Positions 25,122-33,881 of a stretch of DNA of 64,000 nt are shown one piece after another. The stretch is from Lutimonas zeaxanthinifaciens (GTDB taxonomy: Bacteria; Bacteroidota; Bacteroidia; Flavobacteriales; Flavobacteriaceae). The position numbers and the translations under genes were made by a program. The notes below the pieces were generated by a model, which was given only the letters and a program-made list of their open reading frames with translations, was not told the DNA's origin and ran no database searches. The stretch covers positions 2,604,001 to 2,668,000 of the forward strand of contig NZ_CP129964.1 in assembly GCF_030503675.1 (NCBI RefSeq). The letters are read 5' to 3'. Numbering within the stretch: position 1 is the stretch's first letter; every line of letters starts with the position of its first letter.

Positions 25122-26018
25122 TTAGTAATTCCACATATCGAGCTCCCTATCTCGAATGTCTTCTTTAAGTTTATCAGATTCTAAAACTTGAAAAAGTGAA
25201 TTTCCCTTTATATATTCTGCAACATCTCTGTTACCATAAATATTCTCTTCTCTGTATATGATCGCGTTAAAGCGTCTTGCATTCAACAAATGATCATATG
25301 ATAACGGATAAGCCGAATTCTTTTGATTGAATACCTTCATATCATGTGTCGTATATCGAGCTCCAGGATACCATACCCAGAACAATTCGATCAATTCATC
25401 CTGTGAACCTTCACTATCTATGAAGTTTACATCCGGAGCAACAGGAGCAACTCCAAGTAATCTGTATTTCAATTCTCCTTGTCTTTTATCAAAATACCAA
25501 ACTCCTTTGATTCTGAATCCTTCAATATCTCCTGCCGTAATATCTCTTCGGTCAACATATTCATCCGTTAGTTCTTCACCGGCGTTCAATCTTTCAATAC
25601 CTGCATCTGAGGTGTCAATTCTCGCCAATCGACCTTGAATGTCTTTAAGTGTCAACTTATCTTCAAAATAGGAATCGTCATAGACATCGATAATCTCTCC
25701 ACTTTTTATGCCTCTTAACAAAGTATCATAAAGTGACCTTCTTGAAGAACTTATATTACTTGTGTCCACCGGATAATAGAAGGGCATGTTGATCTTCTCA
25801 TTAAGGTCCACATATTCCCACACTACCTTGGACCACAGGATATCTCTATCATCTATGTAACCATATGGTAAGGGCCTGTCATTATCCGCAGCAAGCTGCT
25901 CTGGCGTTTTCATACCTACCTGTTCCGGGATCTGGGCATTCAGCAAATTTGCCTGAGCACTCATTGATCCAACAGAAAGTATTCCTATTACTGCTATTAT
26001 TAAACTTCTCAATTTCAT
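25122..26018 (-). CDS. gldN: Gliding motility / type IX secretion protein GldN
   Basis: 298 residues with a signal peptide ending near SMSAQ (22). The sequence fits GldN (PorN in Porphyromonas): NLLNAQIPEQVG near the N-terminus, PLPYGYIDDRDILWSKVVWEYVDLNEKINMPFYYP, and the late LLNARRFNAIIYREENIYGNRD. GldN is a periplasmic protein associated with the GldK ring beneath the outer membrane in the type IX secretion machine. It is the last gene of gldK-gldL-gldM-gldN, 16 bases after gldM, and ends at a terminator. Confidence 0.95.
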   Translation of the reverse strand: MKLRSLIIAVIGILSVGSMSAQANLLNAQIPEQVGMKTPEQLAADNDRPLPYGYIDDRDILWSKVVWEYVDLNEKINMPFYYPVDTSNISSSRRSLYDTLLRGIKSGEIIDVYDDSYFEDKLTLKDIQGRLARIDTSDAGIERLNAGEELTDEYVDRRDITAGDIEGFRIKGVWYFDKRQGELKYRLLGVAPVAPDVNFIDSEGSQDELIELFWVWYPGARYTTHDMKVFNQKNSAYPLSYDHLLNARRFNAIIYREENIYGNRDVAEYIKGNSLFQVLESDKLKEDIRDRELDMWNY

Positions 26019-26034
26019 AATTCTATATTATAGA

Positions 26035-27579
26035 TTAGTTTGTAATTTCAACGTTTACCGGAGAAGCGTTCTTCAGGTAGTATCCTGAGTTCCCCACTAA
26101 TTTTTGCTTGATATCAAATATGATCACTACGTCACCTTTTCTGGCTTTGTTCAATACTCTGATCGCTGAAGCGTCAAATTTATTACCTCTGACGATTACG
26201 GTTGGTTGTCCTGGCACTTTGACACTAAACCCTGTTGTATTGATCTTAAGATCGAATACGAAATCTGGTAACATTGAACTTATCGTCGCCTTTTGTAATG
26301 TACTCTTAGGCATCTTGATCATACCGTACTCTCCTCTTACCGCAGCAACTGGAGCCGGAATATCTTTAATTCTAAACATTTGACTTGAAGAAATCGGAGT
26401 TCCGTCAGGTAATTTTGCACTAACTGTAATTTTTACCTCTCTCCCTTTACCCGGAGCCATAACATATTTTCCTATACCTTTTACTTTTTTCAGACCAGGC
26501 GCAGTTGCTTTTACAGCGTTATCCGCCACACCAGGAACAGAAACAGTAATTGGATTCTGAACACCTCTATATACTACGTTCATCTTATCTGCTGAAATTA
26601 CGGCACTATTCGGCTTGGCAACAACTGCATATGAGGTTTCAACCGGGATCTCAACGGGTTCACCGTTTTCCATAAAGATGAATTTACCTTTGATCTCATT
26701 CTCACCTACATTACCAGCAGGGAAATCTAAAATTGCACCACCATCTTTAATGTTCGTGATCTCTTTTCCGTTGATCACAACTTTAGTAGGTTTTAATGAC
26801 CCGTCATATCGTCCAAGAACTATCTTTCCCTGAAAATTCTCACCTTGCAGCGTTGCAGGGTTATTAGGGATCAAAATCGCCTGGTAATTATTCATCGAAA
26901 CGTCACTTGCCATCTGGCCTTGCAACATAGATCCAAGCACTTCTGATTCCGTGGTTTTGATATCTGCCTGAATCTGAGTTATTTTAGTGATAGAAGCTAC
27001 CAAAGGGAATCCTTTGTAATTAAAATCTAACCAAAATCGTTCTTTCCCTTCTCTATTGGTCACTTTTTCAGTTGAAAATCTTGACTCAACATCTTTCTTC
27101 ATACCTTCTCCACCTTCACCAATTACTGTAGAAATCTCGTTTCTGTAATTGTTCATATTATCCAGGAACTCTTGTCCGGCCTCTTTATATTCACCGTCGT
27201 TTCCTTTAAAGAATTTGTCGTCCAGAAACTTCCCTGAATCCATCGTTTGATAATCGGTAGGATCATCCACCGTGGCCTTCATTTCTTCTTTTATACCCTC
27301 TAAATAAGAGTAATAGTTCTCAGATAATGCTTTGATCTTATCTGCTTTCTCCTTTTCATCGGCATACTTTTCAGATTGTTCTACCGCTTTAAGAGCGAGA
27401 TCCTCGTAAGATCTGTTGTTCCTGGCTGTCGCTGCGTCGTTTGCCGCAACCAGCTTATTATCCATTAGTCCAAAGGCTTGCAAAACTTCTTTTGACATAT
27501 TCATTGCCAACATAGCGATGAAAATCAAATACATCAAATTAATCATTTTCTGCCTTGGTGATTGCTTTCCTGATGCCAT
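26035..27579 (-). CDS. gldM: Gliding motility / type IX secretion protein GldM
   Basis: 514 residues. One N-terminal membrane helix (about 14-32; MINLMYLIFIAMLAMNM) is followed by a long periplasmic part. The wording SPRQKMINLMYLIFIAMLAMN is characteristic of GldM. In known systems GldM forms a dimer that, with the GldL pentamer, makes the proton-driven rotary motor of the type IX secretion and gliding system; its four periplasmic domains reach towards GldK/GldN. Length is normal (about 515). It lies 52 bases after gldL. Confidence 0.97.
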   Translation of the reverse strand: MASGKQSPRQKMINLMYLIFIAMLAMNMSKEVLQAFGLMDNKLVAANDAATARNNRSYEDLALKAVEQSEKYADEKEKADKIKALSENYYSYLEGIKEEMKATVDDPTDYQTMDSGKFLDDKFFKGNDGEYKEAGQEFLDNMNNYRNEISTVIGEGGEGMKKDVESRFSTEKVTNREGKERFWLDFNYKGFPLVASITKITQIQADIKTTESEVLGSMLQGQMASDVSMNNYQAILIPNNPATLQGENFQGKIVLGRYDGSLKPTKVVINGKEITNIKDGGAILDFPAGNVGENEIKGKFIFMENGEPVEIPVETSYAVVAKPNSAVISADKMNVVYRGVQNPITVSVPGVADNAVKATAPGLKKVKGIGKYVMAPGKGREVKITVSAKLPDGTPISSSQMFRIKDIPAPVAAVRGEYGMIKMPKSTLQKATISSMLPDFVFDLKINTTGFSVKVPGQPTVIVRGNKFDASAIRVLNKARKGDVVIIFDIKQKLVGNSGYYLKNASPVNVEITN

Positions 27580-27631
27580 TCTAATTAGTTTTTATAGGGT
27601 TAATAATTGAGTTTGTTAAAAAATTATAACT

Positions 27632-28264
27632 CTATGAATTTCTATTTGACATGGCTGATAGCATACCTCCGTAAACACCGTTAAGTGAAGAAAGATTTGT
27701 AGCCAAAGATTCCATTTGTTCTTTTAAACGCTCTGCATTATCCAAAGTTTCCTGATTCAGCGAAGCCTGACGCTCTGCATTCTCTTTCTGGATGATATAC
27801 ATACTGTTTAATGATTCCAATTCAATAGCAGCTACTGATAATTGTTCTGCATATCTGTTCGAAGCAGCTATTGAATCCGTTGCCGGCTTCATACCTTCTG
27901 CTGCACCTGCAAAACTGCTGATACTTTCAGATAACCTGCTGATTTTTTCTGCATCAAGGTTAGCCTCCTGCAATAAATCGTCCAGCTTCTGAGATAATAG
28001 TCCCTGCGCATCATTTGCTTCTTCTTTATCTTTTGCCGCTCCTCCAGCCAGTTCAGGGTAAACATTCGTCCAGTCCAGATCTTCCTCAACAGGTTCGAAT
28101 GCAGATAATGCAAATACTGCTGCTTCAACGATCATCCCAATGGTCAACATTTCTGTTCCTCCCGGGAAATGAGCAATTTTAAAAAGTGCTCCTAAAATTA
28201 CTACTGCTGCTCCCAGACCATAGGCCATGTTGAACATTTTCTTTTTTGCCATAGATTGTGCCAT
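27632..28264 (-). CDS. gldL: Gliding motility / type IX secretion motor protein GldL
   Basis: 210 residues. Two membrane helices at about 12-30 and 36-53 contain the polar residues expected of a proton channel (KIAHFPGGTEML between them and a Glu in the second helix), followed by a cytoplasmic, coiled-coil-prone C-terminal part (about 80-205). GldL pentamers surround the GldM helices as the stator of the motor. Length and topology match known GldL. Start ATG at 28264 with codons MAQSMAKKKMF. Confidence 0.96.
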   Translation of the reverse strand: MAQSMAKKKMFNMAYGLGAAVVILGALFKIAHFPGGTEMLTIGMIVEAAVFALSAFEPVEEDLDWTNVYPELAGGAAKDKEEANDAQGLLSQKLDDLLQEANLDAEKISRLSESISSFAGAAEGMKPATDSIAASNRYAEQLSVAAIELESLNSMYIIQKENAERQASLNQETLDNAERLKEQMESLATNLSSLNGVYGGMLSAMSNRNS

Positions 28265-28324
28265 AATTCTTGATTTTTAATTATTATTGATTAAGCTATT
28301 TTATTTTTCGTCTTTCTTAATTTC

Positions 28325-29728
28325 TCATTTATTTTTCTCGGTCATTTTTGTTCCCATATAATCCTGAACGGTTCTGAATCCGATATAACTTCTTGCTGAG
28401 TCACCATATTCATAATCTCTGGTTCCTACTTCAAGGAAATAAGCTACGTCCTTCCATGAACCTCCTCGAATCACTTTTCTCTGGTTTGTATCATCCACAA
28501 CATTTGGATTGATTGTAGATCCTAAGTAATAAGAAGAAGGGTTATATGCCGTATCTGTCCACTCTGAAACATTACCTGCCATGTTGTAAAGACCGTAGTC
28601 ATTTGCATTGTAAGATCTTGCTTCAACTGTATACAAAGCTCCGTCAGCTGCGTAATTACCTCTTTCAGGTTTAAAGTTTGCAAGGAAACAACCTCTGTCT
28701 GTGATCGTGTAAGGCCCACCCCAAGGATACTTGGCGTATTCCAATCCACCACGGGCTGCATACTCCCATTCCGCTTCTGTCGGTAATCTGAAACTAGGCT
28801 CTCTTCCTGTTCCTTTTTTCTTACCTGCCAGGTAATCGTTTCTCTTTTGTGTTCTGAAGTTACAAAATGCCTTAGCCTGACTCCAGCTTACTCCGACTAC
28901 AGGATATTCATTATATGCCTGGTGCCAGAAGTAATCCTGATGCATCGGGTCATTATAAGAGTAGTTAAAATCTTTTACCCACACGGCAGTATCAGGATAA
29001 ACGGCAACTTCAATTTTCTTAAGAAAGTCTTTTGAACTTCCGTTTCTCTTTGCCGCACTGGCTCTGTCAAATGTCTGATACACATATTTAAGTTTTCTCG
29101 TATCAATTTTTCTTTTCCTTTCAACAGCTTCGTCAACCGGAAGATAAAGGCTATCCATGGCTTCAGCATAGTATTGATCCGGGAATTCATTGGTATTCCA
29201 TACCAACTCCACATCCCAGTTCAGGTAACGTCCTTCTGTTGGAGAGTTAATATCTCCCAAACTTCCGTAGTTATCCATCATATATTTATAGTAAGCATTA
29301 TCCGTACTATCCTGCTCTTTAAATGCATATTTTGAGATACCGCTGACATCACCTTTACTCTGCTCAACGGGAGCTCCACCACCTATTGCAGCTTCTTCAG
29401 CCAAAATAGCAAGTTTTGTTCTCAGGATAGAATCTCTAACCCTAAAAACAAATTCACGGTATTCACTGTTGGTAATCTCAGTGTCGTCCATATAATAGGG
29501 CCTCACGGTAACGGTTCTGGCAGGGGCACTAAAAGCACCGGCTACATCCTCATCACCTTTACCCATGGTAAATGCACCACCGGGTATAAGCACCATTCCA
29601 AATGGCTTTTCTGGAAAAAATTTCTTATTTGCCGAAACGCCCACTAACTGACCTCTGTCATTACCAGATTTACAACTGATAAGAAAACCAAAGACACTTA
29701 CTAGTAGGATTAGGGATAACTTTTTCAT
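28325..29728 (-). CDS. gldK: Gliding motility / type IX secretion lipoprotein GldK
   Basis: 467 residues with a lipoprotein signal and lipobox LISC (Cys19). The mature protein has the sulfatase-modifying-factor (FGE/SUMF1) fold: PGGAFTMGKGDED, DDTEITNSEYREFV, YPVVGVSWSQAKAFCNFR, RLPTEAEWEYAARGG and RGGSWKDVAYFLEVG are all visible. In GldK/PorK this fold is structural, forming the ring with GldN under the outer membrane, rather than making formylglycine. First gene of the operon. No perfect -7 element was found in the 155 bases upstream. Confidence 0.96.
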   Translation of the reverse strand: MKKLSLILLVSVFGFLISCKSGNDRGQLVGVSANKKFFPEKPFGMVLIPGGAFTMGKGDEDVAGAFSAPARTVTVRPYYMDDTEITNSEYREFVFRVRDSILRTKLAILAEEAAIGGGAPVEQSKGDVSGISKYAFKEQDSTDNAYYKYMMDNYGSLGDINSPTEGRYLNWDVELVWNTNEFPDQYYAEAMDSLYLPVDEAVERKRKIDTRKLKYVYQTFDRASAAKRNGSSKDFLKKIEVAVYPDTAVWVKDFNYSYNDPMHQDYFWHQAYNEYPVVGVSWSQAKAFCNFRTQKRNDYLAGKKKGTGREPSFRLPTEAEWEYAARGGLEYAKYPWGGPYTITDRGCFLANFKPERGNYAADGALYTVEARSYNANDYGLYNMAGNVSEWTDTAYNPSSYYLGSTINPNVVDDTNQRKVIRGGSWKDVAYFLEVGTRDYEYGDSARSYIGFRTVQDYMGTKMTEKNK

Positions 29729-29883
29729 AATTTTTACTTTTCTAACAAGATGTTATTGTTACATTAAAACTTATTGATACAACTTTTAAATCGGTGTGTT
29801 GATTAAAAAAAATCACATAAAATTCCACACAAAATCTATTCTTTTGTTCCCTAAGAACGTTAAAAAACCTAGTTTAGTGTGTA

Positions 29884-31041
29884 CTAATTCAATTTTCTAA
29901 AGGTTTTTAACCATCTTTCTGGAATTATCTGATTATTCGCTGTTAAATAATCATGATAAGTACATGGTATTAACGTGGATTTATCAGAATTATTATGGTG
30001 GTAATGAATCTCCATCCACCATCTTTCGCTTTTATTACTTTTGTAGAAATTGATCGTTTGGTCTTCAACCAAAACGATATACTTTTTATAGCTCTTTACT
30101 GATTCCAAAGGATACTCTTCAATTCTTAGGTTTACACCTTCTATAAAGTACCACACCATCTGGGCGATGAGATGTGCCGTGTTTTCACGCTGGTCGAATT
30201 TCGGGTTGAATTCATAAATTCCGAATGAGGATACCTTATTGCTAATACCAGCGTACCTGCTGATGGCACAGATCTGATCCCCAAAAAACCCGTTCGGCAC
30301 CGCATTATTATTTGCCGGGGCATCACTTATTCTAACTGCCCCCATATCAATACTTACGATATCAGCATCCCTCAGAACAGGTTCAACAGAAGTAATATCA
30401 TTTGTTACCTGACCCAATCTGTAGGCATCAAAATATAACTTATCCATCAAATCAATTTCTTCCTGAGAATTGAAAAAAGTCTGAAATCCTATATTACTGA
30501 AATTAAACATATTGTTAGGCTTGTCCATTACAATATAATGAAGGTAATTATGTGAATTCAGTTTGGGGTTCATTTCACCAAGGTCAAATCTGTTATCCAC
30601 TGAAACAATATTGACCGGTTTTTTCAACCTGTCATAGGCCCTATAACCTGCATAGGTAATATCCTGGCTCCCTCCTATTATTACCGGAATAATATTCTTT
30701 TCAAGTAATTCGCCAATAATTTCCTGGATCACAAAATATGAATCTCCTATATCTTTTCCATTCGGAACATTTCCCAGGTCTGCGACATTCATGTGCCAAT
30801 TCCCGGGAAACATCTGATAGATATACTTTCGGACAATATCAAGTCCTTTTCCGGTACCAATATTATCAACAGCACCCCGTCCTTCAGTTATTCCAAGAAT
30901 GGCAATCTGAACATTTTTAAGATCAGGCAACCCGTCCTGCTTAGAGTGAATTTTAATGTTTTTGCCAAGGGACAGATCAGATTGAAGTACCGTATGTGCA
31001 ACTGCTAATTCTTCCACAGGTAAAAGAAGCTCCAGACTCAT
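29884..31041 (-). CDS. Ureohydrolase-fold protein (annotated formimidoylglutamase in relatives), degenerate metal site
   Basis: 385 residues of the arginase/agmatinase/formimidoylglutamase superfamily by overall layout: VIIGGSQDITYAGY (121-134), VSVDNRFDLGEMN (147-159) and VSIDMGAVRISDAP (229-242) occupy the places of the three metal motifs. Canonical residues are GGDHS, DAHxD and DxDxxDP; here the His of the first motif is Gln126, the His of the second is Arg151, and the second Asp of the last is Gly234. A two-manganese site therefore seems unlikely, and I do not give a gene symbol. The gene lies between topA and gldK, a common flavobacterial order. Confidence 0.75.
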   Translation of the reverse strand: MSLELLLPVEELAVAHTVLQSDLSLGKNIKIHSKQDGLPDLKNVQIAILGITEGRGAVDNIGTGKGLDIVRKYIYQMFPGNWHMNVADLGNVPNGKDIGDSYFVIQEIIGELLEKNIIPVIIGGSQDITYAGYRAYDRLKKPVNIVSVDNRFDLGEMNPKLNSHNYLHYIVMDKPNNMFNFSNIGFQTFFNSQEEIDLMDKLYFDAYRLGQVTNDITSVEPVLRDADIVSIDMGAVRISDAPANNNAVPNGFFGDQICAISRYAGISNKVSSFGIYEFNPKFDQRENTAHLIAQMVWYFIEGVNLRIEEYPLESVKSYKKYIVLVEDQTINFYKSNKSERWWMEIHYHHNNSDKSTLIPCTYHDYLTANNQIIPERWLKTFRKLN

Positions 31042-31111
31042 ATAATATTGTTAAAGATGAAATCGCCGCAATGTAATTAAATTTCCATTTCGACGCGATT
31101 AGTGTTTACAA

Positions 31112-31151
31112 AAATTAAAAAGTCCTTTCAATTTAATAATCAAAAGGACTT
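31112..31151 (-). terminator. Rho-independent terminator of topA
   Basis: Nine-base perfect stem (31120-31128 with 31143-31151) followed on the minus strand by TTTTTAATTTTTG; 20 bases past the topA stop. Confidence 0.75.
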
Positions 31152-31170
31152 CTAATTTCAATCTTTAACA

Positions 31171-33657
31171 CTATTTCTTTTTTGCCGTTCGCTTTTTTCG
31201 TACTGTTTTTTTGGGTGCCTGTTTCTCAATAATATCCTTCACCTCATCCAAAGTAAGAGCCTGTGCATCAACCGTTTTTGGCAATTCTATTTTAATTTTC
31301 CCTTTTAAAACATTGTGCCTGCCCCACCTTGCTTTTTCAACTCGGATTCCTTCTTCTTCCCAATTGTGAACTACCTTTTCAATTTCTTTCTGCTTTTTGG
31401 CCTCGATAAGCTCCACTATATCTGAATAAGAAAGATTATCAAAATCATATTTCCTGTTGACATTGATAAACATGCCGTTCCATTTTATAAACGGGCCAAA
31501 TCTACCAACCCCTTTTTGTACAGGCAGATTTTCATATTCTGCAATCGGTGCATCCGCGTGTCGCTTCTCTTCAATCAGTTCAATTGCTCTGTCAAGTGAG
31601 ACCGACATGGGGTTTTCATCCTTGGCCAATGAAACAAATGATTTTCCAAATCTCACATATGGACCAAAACGGCCATTGGCAACAACCACTTCTTCACCTT
31701 CATACTGACCTAAAGTCTTTGGTAACCTGAACAAATCCATCGCCTCTTCAAAAGTTATCGTACCTAAAGTCTGCTCTCCCTGTAAGCTTGCAAATTTTGG
31801 TTTTTCTTCATCCGTTGCCTCTCCTATTTGTACCATGGCACCAAATCGTCCGAGACGCGCATAAACATTTTTACCAGATTCCGGATCGACCCCTAAAAGT
31901 CTTTCTCCTTTGGCACGATCAGCATTTTCTGAAACATGCTCTACCGAATCATGAAACGTACTGTAGAAATCCTTGATCATCTGTGTCCAGTTTTCTTTAC
32001 CGTCCGCAATTTCGTCAAACTCCTTTTCTACATCTGCCGTAAAACCAAACTCCATGATCGATGAAAAATTCTCGACCAGAAAGTCATTAACAATTTTACC
32101 GATATCGGTGGGGACCATTTTCCCTTTATCTGCCCCAACCTTTTCAGTAAGGGTCCTGACACTGATCTCTTCATTAGAAAGTGAAATCTCCGTGTACTTT
32201 CGGTCTTTACCTTCTACAGTTCCCTTAATCACATATTCTCTTCTTTGAATCGTGGAGATGGTAGGCGCATAGGTCGATGGTCTGCCTATTCCAAGTTCCT
32301 CCAGTTTTCTTACAAGGGATGCTTCCGTATATCTATAAGGTGCTTTGGTATATCTTTCAGTAGCATTAATGTAGGAGTTCTCCAATACTTCATTTACAGT
32401 AAGTTTGGGCAACATGCCTGCCTGATCTTCCTCTTCAGAGTCGTCTCCCTCGAGATAAACCTTGAGAAAACCTTCAAAAGTTATTACTTCACCATTGGCG
32501 GTAAAAATTTCCTGATTGTTGTCGTTGGCAATTCTAACATTGGTTCGTTCGAGTTGTGCATCGCTCATCTGAGAAGCAAGGGTACGTTTCCAGATCAGTT
32601 CATATAATCTTGCCTGATCACTCTCCACCTGTACACTTTTCGTACTCATATTGGTTGGCCTGATTGCCTCATGAGCCTCTTGTGCCCCTTTTGACTTTGT
32701 GGTAAAATCTCGGGGACTGCTGAATGATTCCCCATAGGATGAAACTATTTCTTCACGGGCCGCATTTTTAGCATCATCCGACAGGTTTACACTGTCAGTT
32801 CTCATATAGGTGATCAGACCCGCTTCATATAGCCTTTGAGCCACCACCATCGTCTTGGCCACGGGAAAATATAATTTTCTGGATGCTTCCTGTTGCAAGG
32901 TAGAAGTAGTAAATGGAGCCGCAGGAGATTTTTTTGCCGGCTTTGTTGAGAGCTCATCGATTGAGAATGATGCGCCTTTACATGATTCCAGAAAAGATTC
33001 CGCCTTTTCTCTGGTTTTAAAATTCTTGGGAAGTTTCGCCTTAAACTTCTTACCGTTTTTATTGATAAATTCACCAACGACCCGGTAAGATGCTTCCGGA
33101 ACAAAATTCTCGATTTCTCTTTCTCGCTCAACAATAAGCCTTACAGCTACCGACTGAACCCGTCCCGCGGACAAGCCTCCTTTTACTTTCTTCCATAATA
33201 CCGGGGAAAGCTCGTATCCTACTAATCGGTCAAGAACCCTCCTTGCCTGCTGAGCATTGACAAGATTGTAATTTATGCTTCTTGGATTCTCAATTGCTTT
33301 AAGGATCGCCTTTTTTGTTATCTCATGAAAAACAATTCTTTTTGTGCTTTCATCCTTTAGTTTCAACTGCTCAAACAAGTGCCATGCAATAGCCTCCCCT
33401 TCACGGTCCTCATCACTGGCTAACCAGACAGTATCCGCTTTCTTAGCGAGAGATTTTAATTTTTTAACCACAGCTTTCTTATCCGTAGAGACTGTATAAT
33501 TTGGTTTAAAATCCCCGTCTACATTAACCCCCAGCTCCTTTGAAGGTAAATCTGCAATATGGCCAAAACTGGATTCTACCACATAATCTTTTCCTAAAAA
33601 TTTTTCAATGGTTTTGGCTTTGGCAGGTGACTCTACAATGACTAAATTCTTCGACAT
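31171..33657 (-). CDS. topA: DNA topoisomerase I (type IA)
   Basis: 828 residues. The toprim domain opens with IVESPAKAKTIEKFLG and contains SDEDREGEAIAWHL (81-94); the catalytic tyrosine is Tyr284 in LITYMRTDSV. The C-terminal part has no cysteines, so the E. coli-type zinc ribbons are absent; it has instead repeats of GRFGPYVRFG/GRFGPFIKWNG type (TopA C-repeats) and a Lys-rich tail. It relaxes negative supercoils. Start ATG 33657. It is divergent from miaB; a -7 element lies at 33734-33741. Confidence 0.97.
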   Translation of the reverse strand: MSKNLVIVESPAKAKTIEKFLGKDYVVESSFGHIADLPSKELGVNVDGDFKPNYTVSTDKKAVVKKLKSLAKKADTVWLASDEDREGEAIAWHLFEQLKLKDESTKRIVFHEITKKAILKAIENPRSINYNLVNAQQARRVLDRLVGYELSPVLWKKVKGGLSAGRVQSVAVRLIVEREREIENFVPEASYRVVGEFINKNGKKFKAKLPKNFKTREKAESFLESCKGASFSIDELSTKPAKKSPAAPFTTSTLQQEASRKLYFPVAKTMVVAQRLYEAGLITYMRTDSVNLSDDAKNAAREEIVSSYGESFSSPRDFTTKSKGAQEAHEAIRPTNMSTKSVQVESDQARLYELIWKRTLASQMSDAQLERTNVRIANDNNQEIFTANGEVITFEGFLKVYLEGDDSEEEDQAGMLPKLTVNEVLENSYINATERYTKAPYRYTEASLVRKLEELGIGRPSTYAPTISTIQRREYVIKGTVEGKDRKYTEISLSNEEISVRTLTEKVGADKGKMVPTDIGKIVNDFLVENFSSIMEFGFTADVEKEFDEIADGKENWTQMIKDFYSTFHDSVEHVSENADRAKGERLLGVDPESGKNVYARLGRFGAMVQIGEATDEEKPKFASLQGEQTLGTITFEEAMDLFRLPKTLGQYEGEEVVVANGRFGPYVRFGKSFVSLAKDENPMSVSLDRAIELIEEKRHADAPIAEYENLPVQKGVGRFGPFIKWNGMFINVNRKYDFDNLSYSDIVELIEAKKQKEIEKVVHNWEEEGIRVEKARWGRHNVLKGKIKIELPKTVDAQALTLDEVKDIIEKQAPKKTVRKKRTAKKK

Positions 33658-33733
33658 TCTTATCTTTTTTATGATGGATTCAGATTAAATCCGAAGCATT
33701 ATTACCTCTACTGAATACCTCATTTCGAGATTG

Positions 33734-33741
33734 CAAAAGTA
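33734..33741 (-). promoter_or_regulatory. -7 element TACTTTTG of topA
   Basis: Exact TAnnTTTG match on the minus strand, about 76 bases before the topA start; -33 element not clear. Confidence 0.45.
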
Positions 33742-33858
33742 TATAGAAAATTTTAAATCAGAATTTTTCTGTGTAAAAAACAGGTTTTCAGCGTGTTTGA
33801 ATAAATCAGGAGAAATGCATTTTTTATGCCAAAATGTCATAAAAACAAAAATTGATTG

Positions 33859-33866
33859 TATCTTTG
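33859..33866 (+). promoter_or_regulatory. -7 element TATCTTTG of miaB
   Basis: Exact match on the plus strand 15 bases before the ATG at 33882. It overlaps a possible upstream TTG start (33852), which is therefore ruled out; the mRNA leader would be only about 10 bases. Confidence 0.6.
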
Positions 33867-33881
33867 CCAACCCCAAAAAAA

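Noticed and set aside
28325-29728. GldK as formylglycine-generating enzyme for the two sulfatases
   Set aside because: The FGE-like fold is shared by all GldK/PorK proteins, and the operon context with gldLMN fixes it as the secretion-ring lipoprotein.
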